Assembly: GCA_021159825.1 (NCBI GenBank)
Contig: JAGHDR010000355.1
Span: 1 to 7,222 of the forward strand
Direction of reading: 5' to 3'
Origin: Deltaproteobacteria bacterium
Lineage (GTDB): Bacteria; Desulfobacterota; DSM-4660; Desulfatiglandales; Desulfatiglandaceae
DNA length: 7,222 bases
The notes beneath the pieces are model-generated. The model did not search any database. It was not told the origin of the DNA and saw only the letters and a list, made by a program, of their open reading frames with translations. A program made the position numbers and the translations under genes. Positions 1 to 5,238 of the stretch are shown piece after piece; positions within the stretch are counted from its first letter, which is position 1; the number at the start of each line of letters is the position of its first letter.

Positions 1-692
1 CGGGAAAGGTCTACCATACCCGCAAGATATTCATGGAAAACGCGTCCCCGTGCGCCCCTGGTTTCAAAGAAAAGGTTGCGGGTTGTGTAAAGATAATCTG
101 AAAATTTAACGGTCTGGGTGAAAACACGTTTTTTGGTTTTAAGCCGGTTTCTTTTCTTTCCGTCAAGTAGCTGCAACAAGTCGTCGCACACCTGGTGGTC
201 CATATTGAGGACGCCGTTGGCGATACTGGTGTAACCGGTCCCGATCAAATAATCGGATCGTATCTCCCAGAACAGATGCCCCATCTTTCCTTTGCCCGGG
301 TAGGCGCTGATGAGGTTTGGAATGAAATAATTATGGGCGATAACATCCGCTGCCAGATGTGATAAAAAGCCCAGGGCGTAAGACATTTCCCGGTCGTCGC
401 TCACGTCGCTGAGGAACTTGAAGCCTCCCTCCCAGTTGTGGGGTGCCCCTGAGCGCTTCTTTTTTCCTTTTCCGATAAAAAAATCAGCAGAAAGCGACCC
501 GTACAGATATTCAATGGGAAAGGCGGTAATGGTCCTGCCGATGGATGGCAGCAGCTGATATGCGGCATCAAGCGAACCCAATGCAATGGCGGTATGAACG
601 CCCGGCCCCCATGCAAAGGCACTCTCAGGATGTAAGAATTGTACAATGAGATAAACGACAAAAAAAACAACAAACTTCAAAAAAAGGGTCAT
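1..692 (-). CDS. Secreted zinc-dependent phospholipase C-like protein (C-terminus cut by window edge)
   Basis: About 230 residues are visible; the gene runs off the left edge, so the C-terminus is missing. The start is the ATG at 690-692: an in-frame stop lies just upstream and an AGAGG ribosome site (703-707) sits 10 nt before it. Residues 1-27 form a signal peptide, with a hydrophobic stretch at about 7-20 ending in Ala-Phe-Ala before Trp28. The mature protein would begin Trp-Gly-Pro-Gly-Val-His. In bacterial zinc phospholipases C (PF00882 family, B. cereus PC-PLC) the N-terminal Trp and a nearby His bind zinc. Further ligand-like residues follow in the family order: Asp70, His85, His112-x3-Asp116, and His139-x3-Glu143. 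The part after about residue 160 is rich in Lys and Arg and I do not recognise it. The protein is predicted to be exported and to act on phospholipids or related phosphodiesters; the substrate is unknown. It is transcribed away from the higBA operon. Confidence 0.8.
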   Translation of the reverse strand, partial: MTLFLKFVVFFVVYLIVQFLHPESAFAWGPGVHTAIALGSLDAAYQLLPSIGRTITAFPIEYLYGSLSADFFIGKGKKKRSGAPHNWEGGFKFLSDVSDDREMSYALGFLSHLAADVIAHNYFIPNLISAYPGKGKMGHLFWEIRSDYLIGTGYTSIANGVLNMDHQVCDDLLQLLDGKKRNRLKTKKRVFTQTVKFSDYLYTTRNLFFETRGARGRVFHEYLAGMVDLS

Positions 693-713
693 AAACCCAA
701 AACCTCTTGTTAT

Positions 714-754
714 CTTTGGTCTTTAAAGTTTCTTTTGAAAAGAAAAAAACCAAG
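714..754. repeat. AT-rich imperfect inverted repeat upstream of the phospholipase-like gene
   Basis: The core at 729-745 is a perfect inverted repeat: TTTCTTTT, one G, then AAAAGAAA. Outer arms CTTTGG (714-719) and CCAAG (750-754) also match, with unequal A/T-rich stretches between, so the whole could fold as a hairpin with an internal loop. It lies 22 bases upstream of the phospholipase-like start codon. It could be a small dispersed palindromic repeat, part of the leader of that gene, or a regulator site. No second copy is present in the window, so its repeat status cannot be decided here. Confidence 0.4.
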
Positions 755-948
755 AACCAACCCACGTGAAGCATCGTAACACAATGTTTTTGGGGGCTCA
801 ATGTTTTCTTGTTCATAACGGCAACTCAAACCGTGAAAAGCATCGCTGATTTGATAAAAATAAGCCGGTCTTTTTTTCTGTCAAGGTTTTCTTTGATTTC
901 GAACTGCGATGAATAAGATGAGATAGGAAAAAATGATCCTCGCTTCCC

Positions 949-977
949 TTGACACCTGACCATAATCGGGTTACACA
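949..977 (+). promoter_or_regulatory. Candidate sigma-70 promoter for higBA
   Basis: A perfect -35 consensus TTGACA lies at 949-954. At 17-nt spacing the -10 would be TACACA (972-977), which matches TATAAT at only three of six positions. An alternative -10, CATAAT at 961-966, has no good -35 partner. Either choice puts the transcript start within about 13 nt of the higB ATG. Confidence 0.5.
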
Positions 978-981
978 TGTG
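974..981. promoter_or_regulatory. Candidate HigA operator (8-bp palindrome over the -10)
   Basis: CACATGTG is a perfect palindrome overlapping the proposed -10 element and ending 4 nt before the higB start codon. HigA antitoxins repress their own operon by binding palindromes near the promoter, so the position fits. An 8-bp palindrome can easily occur by chance. Confidence 0.3.
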
Positions 982-985
982 AAAT

Positions 986-1276
986 ATGACGATAACGTTC
1001 AAACATAAGGGTCTGAGGTCTTTTTATGATTCTGGAAGTGTTCAGGGGATTCATCCCGAGCATGCAAAAAAACTCAGATCGATTTTGGCAAGGTTGGACG
1101 CAAGTCAAACGGCAAAAGACATGGATCTTCCAGGACTCGATCTCCATCCTTTAGGCAAAAAAGGGAAACTCGATCTGAGAGGTCATTGGGCTGTATCCGT
1201 ATCAGGAAACTGGAGAGTAACTTTTCGTTTTGAAGGTGTTAATGCAGTAGATGTAAATTATATTGATTACCATTAG
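986..1276 (+). CDS. higB: HigB toxin, RelE/ParE-superfamily ribosome-dependent mRNA interferase
   Basis: The 96-residue protein has the length and residue pattern of the HigB family (GraT/HigB-1-like). It opens with a Phe-Lys-His-Lys-Gly-Leu segment (5-10). A His-Pro-x-His-Ala-Lys-Lys-Leu segment follows (23-30), then Asp-Met-Asp-Leu-Pro-Gly (45-50), a Gly-Asn-Trp-Arg-Val-Thr-Phe-Arg-Phe strand (74-82) and a terminal Asp-Tyr-His (94-96). In Proteus HigB the C-terminal Asp-Tyr-His and a central His have been implicated in mRNA cleavage; here these would be His54 and 94-96. The toxin cuts mRNA on translating ribosomes and is held inactive by HigA. The toxin-first order is typical of higBA. An in-frame TGA at 980-982 makes ATG 986 the earliest start, and no Shine-Dalgarno is visible before it. 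The protein appears intact. Confidence 0.92.
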   Translation: MTITFKHKGLRSFYDSGSVQGIHPEHAKKLRSILARLDASQTAKDMDLPGLDLHPLGKKGKLDLRGHWAVSVSGNWRVTFRFEGVNAVDVNYIDYH

Positions 1277-1281
1277 GGAGG
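1275..1281 (+). promoter_or_regulatory. Strong ribosome binding site for higA
   Basis: AGGGAGG overlaps the higB stop codon and ends 5 nt before the ATG at 1287. It decides the higA start: an upstream in-frame ATT codon at 1263 inside higB has no such site. The contrast with higB, which has none, is notable. Confidence 0.8.
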
Positions 1282-1286
1282 ACAAA

Positions 1287-1583
1287 ATGGGCATGTTTAA
1301 TCCGCCGCATCCTGGAGAGACAGTAAGGGAATTGTGTTTGGAGCCTTTAGGATTAACGGTGACGGACGCAGCCAAGGGTCTTGGGGTTTCGCGAAAAACA
1401 CTGTCGTCATTATTGAATGCTCGATTTGGGATTTCGCCTGAAATGGCCATCCGTTTATCAAAGGCTTTTGGCGGCAGTCCTGAAAGCTGGTTGATTCAAC
1501 AGGCTCAATATGATTTGTGGCAGGTTCGGGACCGAAAAGAAACCATAGCAAAGTCCGTCAAAGTGTTTGAAAAGGCTGCATAA
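1287..1583 (+). CDS. higA: HigA antitoxin, XRE-family DNA-binding protein
   Basis: This 98-residue protein matches the HigA family (TIGR02607-type). It opens with Asn-Pro-Pro-His-Pro-Gly-Glu (5-11), followed by the Leu-Glu-Pro-Leu-Gly-Leu segment (18-23). A helix-turn-helix lies at about 24-45, with Ala-Ala-x5-[11 protein letters not shown] at its heart. Next comes the family's Ile-Ser-Pro-Glu-Met-Ala-Ile-Arg-Leu segment (49-57), then Ser-Pro-Glu-Ser-Trp-Leu (64-69). It neutralises HigB by direct binding and represses the operon promoter. The ATG lies 10 nt after the higB stop behind a strong ribosome site; a second ATG at 1293 is possible but less well placed. It appears complete, so the module should be functional. 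The next gene begins 4 nt downstream. Confidence 0.93.
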   Translation: MGMFNPPHPGETVRELCLEPLGLTVTDAAKGLGVSRKTLSSLLNARFGISPEMAIRLSKAFGGSPESWLIQQAQYDLWQVRDRKETIAKSVKVFEKAA

Positions 1584-1587
1584 GAAT

Positions 1588-2106
1588 ATGTTGCCCCAAC
1601 CCATATCCATTAACCGCCCCGTGAAGGAAAGGATTGCCTGGGCCGAATCCTGTTTTCAGGGTTCTGGGAATCTTTTTCTCAAGGACGAGAAAATCGCCGG
1701 TCTTCTGGCTGAATTTAAGTCTGCCGTCAAAGCTTCCAGGCAAGAGATGAATAAGACCGGCGTGGTGACCTTGTGCCGGGAATGCGACCAGGAAGAGGGT
1801 GGTTCCTGTTGCGGCAGGGGGTTGGAAAACAAGTATGACGCGTGGCTTTTACTGATCAATAGATTGCTCGGCGTTGAACTTCCGGGGGAACGCCGCCAGG
1901 CGGATGGCTGTTTTTTCCTGGGTGAAAAGGGGTGTGTGTTGATGGCGCGACATGTGATCTGTATTAACTATATGTGTAAAAAAATAACAAAAAACATTCA
2001 ACCCTCCGCCTTGAACGCCCTTCGGGAAATGGAGGGGGCGGAAATAAATTGCCTCTTCATGTTAAATGAACAGGTTAAACGCGTGTTTAGAAAATGGATG
2101 AGTTAA
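1588..2106 (+). CDS. Cysteine-rich YkgJ-like (zinc/iron-chelating domain) protein
   Basis: The 172-residue protein has ten cysteines in a pattern like the YkgJ/PF03692 family: Cys63-x2-Cys66-x7-Cys74-Cys75, then Cys108-x7-Cys116-x8-Cys125-x4-Cys130, plus Cys22 and Cys155. The segment around Cys108 (Gly-Cys-Phe-Phe-Leu-Gly-x2-Gly-Cys) and the Arg-His-x2-Cys-x4-Cys segment match the family's usual layout, where the cysteines are thought to hold a metal ion or Fe-S cluster. The molecular role is unknown. There is no signal peptide or membrane segment, so it should be cytoplasmic. I chose ATG 1588, 4 nt after the higA stop; a TTG at 1567 inside higA is in frame but lacks a ribosome site. The site before 1588 is also weak, so coupling to higA translation is plausible. 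Its end overlaps the methyltransferase gene by 13 nt. I see its family membership as probable, not certain. Confidence 0.7.
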   Translation: MLPQPISINRPVKERIAWAESCFQGSGNLFLKDEKIAGLLAEFKSAVKASRQEMNKTGVVTLCRECDQEEGGSCCGRGLENKYDAWLLLINRLLGVELPGERRQADGCFFLGEKGCVLMARHVICINYMCKKITKNIQPSALNALREMEGAEINCLFMLNEQVKRVFRKWMS

Positions 2107-2705
2107 CAAGAAACAGTTTGATAAAACTTACCGAATTCTTTGATGCGAGACAGGTGGGGGACGTGGGACCCCTGGGGTTCAGGCGGTCCACGAACCTGAC
2201 GACCCTTCTGGCCTGCGCGGAGCGTTTGATGGCGGAGAGCATCATCGTACCCGGCCGGAGCGCTTTTCTGGATCTGGGATGCGCCGATGGTAGGGTCAAC
2301 CTCTTTTTCAGTTATCTGACGCGCGTCTCCGTTGGGGTTGAACTGGATGAATGGACGCTGGATGAATATGATCCCCTGCGAGGGGAACTGCTGGAAACAT
2401 TGAAGGTTTCGGAAATGGCGCCCCCCAATGAAAATGTCTACCTGTTTCAAGGAGACGCTACGGATGAAGCGGTCCATGGTAAAATCATTCATGAAACAGG
2501 GCTGGGTCTGGCCGATTTCGATTTGTTTTACACTTACCTGATCATGCATGAGGAGTTTGCGCACATGCTGGCGGAAAAGGCGAAGAAAGGGGCCATTTAT
2601 ATGGTTTACGGGCTTCACAAAATCATGCCCCGCTATCCGGGGTTTCGGCTCATGAAGGAACTCAGCCCCATGGAAGGGGTTTTGGCCCTTTATGAGAAAG
2701 AGTAA
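2094..2705 (+). CDS. Class I SAM-dependent methyltransferase, substrate unknown
   Basis: This 203-residue protein has a Rossmann-type methyltransferase core. Motif I is Phe-Leu-Asp-Leu-Gly-Cys-Ala-Asp-Gly-Arg (58-67), the SAM-binding loop. Gly-Val-Glu-Leu-Asp (81-85) ends the second strand with the acidic residue that binds the ribose. Gln-Gly-Asp-Ala-Thr (119-123) fits the adenine-contact position, and Phe-Asp-Leu-Phe-Tyr-Thr-Tyr-Leu (142-149) fits motif IV. The first 50 residues are a helical N-terminal extension that may help choose the substrate. No RNA- or protein-specific signature is seen. The start ATG 2094 lies inside the previous gene, with a 13-nt overlap and no clear ribosome site, so its translation probably depends on that of the cysteine-rich protein and the two may act together. 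Distant relatives include many uncharacterised methyltransferases. Confidence 0.75.
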   Translation: MDELTRNSLIKLTEFFDARQVGDVGPLGFRRSTNLTTLLACAERLMAESIIVPGRSAFLDLGCADGRVNLFFSYLTRVSVGVELDEWTLDEYDPLRGELLETLKVSEMAPPNENVYLFQGDATDEAVHGKIIHETGLGLADFDLFYTYLIMHEEFAHMLAEKAKKGAIYMVYGLHKIMPRYPGFRLMKELSPMEGVLALYEKE

Positions 2706-2718
2706 AGATTTCCGGATG

Positions 2719-2748
2719 AAAAGGGGCAACGCACCATAGGCGTTCCCC
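2719..2748 (-). terminator. Candidate intrinsic terminator of the ftsZ-rSAM-hydrolase transcript
   Basis: On the minus strand the sequence GGGGAACGC (2748-2740) pairs with GCGTT-G-CCCC (2732-2723), leaving one bulged G and a 7-nt loop. Four T's (2722-2719) follow. It lies about 90 nt after the hydrolase stop codon in the convergent gap. The T-run is short. On the plus strand the same hairpin has no T-run after it, so it would be a poorer terminator for the methyltransferase gene. Confidence 0.5.
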
Positions 2749-2835
2749 ATTCCGTTACCGTGGCACACGATAACCTGACGGTTCGGGTTTGATTTGATCC
2801 GTACAGGGGGCGAGATTCCGTTTCGGCTTTGTTTT

Positions 2836-3408
2836 CTAACCCCTGAAAAAAGGGTTGAATTTTCTTTCCTGGCCGATGGTGCTGTGGGGGCCATGACCCG
2901 GATAGACGCGCAATTCATCCCCCAGGGGGAAGATCTTTTCCACAACGCCCTGGATCAATTGCGCGTGGTTGCCGCCGGGAAAATCCGTCCGTCCGATGGA
3001 ACCGGCAAACAGGGTGTCCCCGGTGAAGACCGCTCCCGGTGTATGGAAGCAGACGCCTCCGAGAGAATGGCCCGGGGTGTGGATCACCGAAAGGGTGAAT
3101 TTCCCCAAAGCGATTTCCTGACCTTCAAATAAATCTCCGTCGGATGGAAAACCCAAAGCGTCCGCGTCCTGAGGGTGTATCCATACGGGGGCTTTGGTGA
3201 TTTCCTTCAATTCCCGTGCACCGCCCACATGATCCACATGACCGTGGGTGATGAGGATATAGCGGATTTTAAGTTCCAGTTTGGAGATTTCCGTTACAAT
3301 GCGAACGGCTTCATCCCCCGGATCGATGACCAAACCCTCCTGGGTTTGATCACAACCCAGAATATAGCAGTTGGACTGGTAAGGGCCGACAGCGAGTTGT
3401 CTAAGCAT
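2836..3408 (-). CDS. Metallo-beta-lactamase-fold hydrolase, glyoxalase II-like (YcbL type)
   Basis: The 190-residue protein carries the full binuclear metal site of the fold. Thr54-His-x-His-x-Asp-His60 gives His55, His57, Asp59 and His60. His114 lies in Pro-Gly-His-Ser-x-Gly, Asp131 in Phe-Thr-Gly-Asp-Thr-Leu-Phe, and His172 in Tyr-Pro-Gly-His-Gly. The Gly-Ser-Ile-Gly-Arg-Thr-Asp segment (136-142) and the C-terminal Thr-Ile-Gly-x-Glu-x3-Asn-Pro-Phe are typical of small glyoxalase II-like hydrolases such as YcbL, which cleave S-acyl-glutathione or other thioesters. It lacks the C-terminal helical domain of true GloB (about 250 residues), so the substrate is uncertain. There is no signal peptide, so it is cytoplasmic. 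The ATG lies 15 nt after the radical SAM stop codon, with GAGG (3417-3420) 8 nt upstream, so it is the last gene of the ftsA-ftsZ run. The possible terminator at 2719-2748 lies downstream. Confidence 0.88.
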   Translation of the reverse strand: MLRQLAVGPYQSNCYILGCDQTQEGLVIDPGDEAVRIVTEISKLELKIRYILITHGHVDHVGGARELKEITKAPVWIHPQDADALGFPSDGDLFEGQEIALGKFTLSVIHTPGHSLGGVCFHTPGAVFTGDTLFAGSIGRTDFPGGNHAQLIQGVVEKIFPLGDELRVYPGHGPHSTIGQERKFNPFFRG

Positions 3409-3423
3409 TATGATTGCCTCGAT

Positions 3424-5187
3424 TTAGATTTTCCCGGCGCATGCGCCGCAGCGGACACACTCTCCCACCCTGCAAATATCCGACAACTTGCCCTCAAGTG
3501 CCAGGTGGTATTCCGTTTTGAGATGTTTCTTGGTAATTCCGTGGTCAATGAAATCCCACGGAAGTAGTTCCTCCAGGCTTTTCGGGCGATGCACGAAAAA
3601 ATCAGGGTTTATTTGAGAAAGCTGCATGGCTTTTTTCCAGTTGCCATTCAGTTTGTGAGCACTTTGCAGTATGGTGCCCACACGCCTATCCCCAAGCGAG
3701 AGCAACGCCTGGATATAGGCCCATTTGGGAACATCCGAATTAACTATAATGCCGCCGGATTTAACAAGCGTTTTTTTCAGCTGCTGTTGTTTTTTTTTTA
3801 GCGGCCCGACTTCCGCCATGGGAAACCACTGAAACGGGGTAAAGGGTTTTGGGATGAAACAATTGACACTGAGTTTAATGCGACCGATTTTTCCTCTGGC
3901 CGCCGATGCCTTGACCATCTGGTGCTTGATTTTTTTGACCAGTTCGGTAATTTCATTCACATCATGGGGCATTTCGGTGGGAAGCCCCATGAGGAAATAC
4001 AGCCTGATTGAAAAATTGCTGACTCCGGCGATCATGCGGGCAGCGCCTAGAATCTGTTCCTCCGTCAGATGCTTGTTGATGATGTTTCGAAGTCTCTGGC
4101 TCCCCGCCTCCGGTGCAATGGTGATGGTTTTCTGACCTGACTCTTTCAGATGTTTCAGCAAGCCCGGGGTCAGACTTTCGGCCCTCAGGGACGAAACGGA
4201 GAACCTGCCGCCATTGTGGTGAATCATGCCCATTAATCCTTCTATTCCCGGCACATCCGATACGGCAGGACTCACCAGTCCTATCTGGGGGCACTGTTTG
4301 AGGGCTGCGTTAACGCCTTCTTTAAGTTTGGATTCCTCGTAAACCCGCGGCGGTCGGTAAACATAGCCTGCCGCACAGAAACGGCAGGCATGACCACAGC
4401 CCCTGCTCACCTCCATAAGCACCTTGCTGCCGAATCCCGTATCCGGAGTGGTAACGCATGTAAGGGGCATCCCCGTATCCGTAAATCCCCCTTTGGGAGA
4501 ATGCAATGCCTTGACTTTCTCCGGCACATCTTTTTCCGACGGCACAAAATACTTCAGCGTTCCGTTTTTTTTATATGCCACGTCGTAAAGAGATGGTGCA
4601 TAAAGGCCCGGAACATTCCTTGCCAGGTGCAGGAGCACGTCCCTTCGTTTGACGCGATTTCTTCCAAATTCCTGAAAGGCATCCACGAATGGGTACAGGT
4701 TCTGTTCCGCTTCACCCAACAGAAAGAAATCCACAAAGGGCGCCAATGGCTCCGGGTTGAGAAAAGAAGCAACGCCTCCCACCATGACAAAAGGATCATT
4801 TCCCCCTCTTTCCTCTGAAAGGAGGGGAATCTTTCCCATTTCCAACATTTGAAGAACATTGGGATAATCGTTTTCAAAGGAAATAGAGAAGGCTGCCAGA
4901 TCAAAGTTTGTCAGCGGCGTCTGTGACTCCAGGGAAACAAGAGGCCCTTCACCACGAAGGTAGAGGGCCATTTCCCGGCCCTCGGGCAGAAAAAAACGCT
5001 CAGCCACCACATCCGGTCTTTCATTCAGAAGCCGGTAGACGATCTGGATGCCCAAATTTGACATGCCCAATCGATATTGGTTGGGGAATGCCAATGCAAC
5101 GGGCATCTTCCCCCCCCAGTCTTTTCGAATGGCGCCCTTTTCTTTTGCCAATATGGCGCGGTAAATGGCTGTGATGTCATCAGACAC
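3424..5187 (-). CDS. Radical SAM protein, TIGR03960-like, with extra C-terminal cysteine cluster
   Basis: The product is 587 residues from the GTG at 5187, chosen because GAAAGGG (5197-5203) lies 9 nt upstream. TTG codons at 5205 and 5211 are in frame but lack a ribosome site. Residue numbers below count from TTG 5211; subtract 8 for the GTG start. The N-terminal 170 residues resemble the B12-binding-like domain of TIGR03960 proteins, including Ala-Phe-Pro-x2-Tyr-x2-Gly-Met-Ser-x-Leu-Gly (41-54). The classical Asp-x-His-x2-Gly cobalamin motif is absent. The radical SAM motif is Cys272-x3-Cys276-x2-Cys279, which holds the 4Fe-4S cluster that cleaves SAM. Ile-Ala-Pro-Glu-Ala-Gly-Ser (365-371) fits the barrel. 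The end has Cys580-x4-Cys585-x2-Cys588-x2-Cys591. I see no fused DUF2344 (TIGR03936) domain, which many relatives carry. The reaction is unknown. It lies 47 nt after ftsZ and 15 nt before the hydrolase gene. Confidence 0.85.
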   Translation of the reverse strand: MSDDITAIYRAILAKEKGAIRKDWGGKMPVALAFPNQYRLGMSNLGIQIVYRLLNERPDVVAERFFLPEGREMALYLRGEGPLVSLESQTPLTNFDLAAFSISFENDYPNVLQMLEMGKIPLLSEERGGNDPFVMVGGVASFLNPEPLAPFVDFFLLGEAEQNLYPFVDAFQEFGRNRVKRRDVLLHLARNVPGLYAPSLYDVAYKKNGTLKYFVPSEKDVPEKVKALHSPKGGFTDTGMPLTCVTTPDTGFGSKVLMEVSRGCGHACRFCAAGYVYRPPRVYEESKLKEGVNAALKQCPQIGLVSPAVSDVPGIEGLMGMIHHNGGRFSVSSLRAESLTPGLLKHLKESGQKTITIAPEAGSQRLRNIINKHLTEEQILGAARMIAGVSNFSIRLYFLMGLPTEMPHDVNEITELVKKIKHQMVKASAARGKIGRIKLSVNCFIPKPFTPFQWFPMAEVGPLKKKQQQLKKTLVKSGGIIVNSDVPKWAYIQALLSLGDRRVGTILQSAHKLNGNWKKAMQLSQINPDFFVHRPKSLEELLPWDFIDHGITKKHLKTEYHLALEGKLSDICRVGECVRCGACAGKI

Positions 5188-5192
5188 GGTTC

Positions 5193-5238
5193 TTAACCCT
5201 TTCAATCCCAAATGTATTCACACGTGTTAAAGGGTTAA
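5193..5238 (-). promoter_or_regulatory. Hairpin joining the ftsZ stop codon to the ribosome site of the radical SAM gene
   Basis: TTAACCCTTT (5193-5202) and AAAGGGTTAA (5229-5238) form a perfect 10-bp inverted repeat around a 26-base loop. In the minus-strand transcript the first arm covers the ftsZ stop codon (5235-5237) and the second covers most of the GAAAGGG ribosome site of the radical SAM gene. No T-run follows, so it is not an intrinsic terminator. A ribosome finishing ftsZ would melt the stem and free the site, which would couple translation of the two genes. That mechanism is inference. Confidence 0.5.

Larger units (their letters stand above)
693..985. other. Divergent intergenic region between the phospholipase-like gene and higB
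   Basis: This 293-base stretch is AT-rich with many homopolymer runs of A and T. It separates the leftward phospholipase-like gene from the rightward higB gene, so it must hold both promoters. I can see a plausible promoter only for higB, at 949-977. The left part holds an imperfect inverted repeat (714-754). A 63-codon minus-strand reading frame (625-816) crosses the region, but it overlaps the signal peptide end of the phospholipase-like gene and looks like chance. Nothing else is recognisable between about 760 and 945. Confidence 0.6.

Noticed and set aside
401..673. Minus-strand 90-codon frame inside the phospholipase-like gene
   Set aside because: The alternate frame carries the signal peptide and the full set of zinc ligand-like residues, so this one is the shadow.
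625..816. Minus-strand 63-codon frame starting near 816, partly intergenic
   Set aside because: It overlaps the signal peptide region of the phospholipase-like gene in another frame, is rich in Phe, Lys and Cys from homopolymer runs, and has no convincing ribosome site.
2836..2860. AACCC/GGGTT pairing around the hydrolase stop codon as a terminator
   Set aside because: The stem is short, lies in the coding end and is not followed by a T-run; the hairpin at 2719-2748 is better.
2103..2945. Long minus-strand reading frame (280 codons) opposite the methyltransferase gene
   Set aside because: It lies antisense to a gene with clear methyltransferase motifs, overlaps the end of the hydrolase gene, has no ribosome site and gives a composition without recognisable motifs. 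It is a shadow frame.
3175..3567. Plus-strand reading frame opposite the hydrolase and radical SAM genes
   Set aside because: Both underlying minus-strand genes are well supported by catalytic motifs; this frame crosses their junction and has no family signature.
4390..4818. Plus-strand 142-codon frame inside the radical SAM gene
   Set aside because: It is antisense to the N-terminal half and cysteine motif of a recognised protein and has no start signal.
5220..5227. ACACGTGT palindrome between ftsZ and the radical SAM gene as a regulator site
   Set aside because: It is short, lies in the loop of the larger hairpin and has no promoter beside it.
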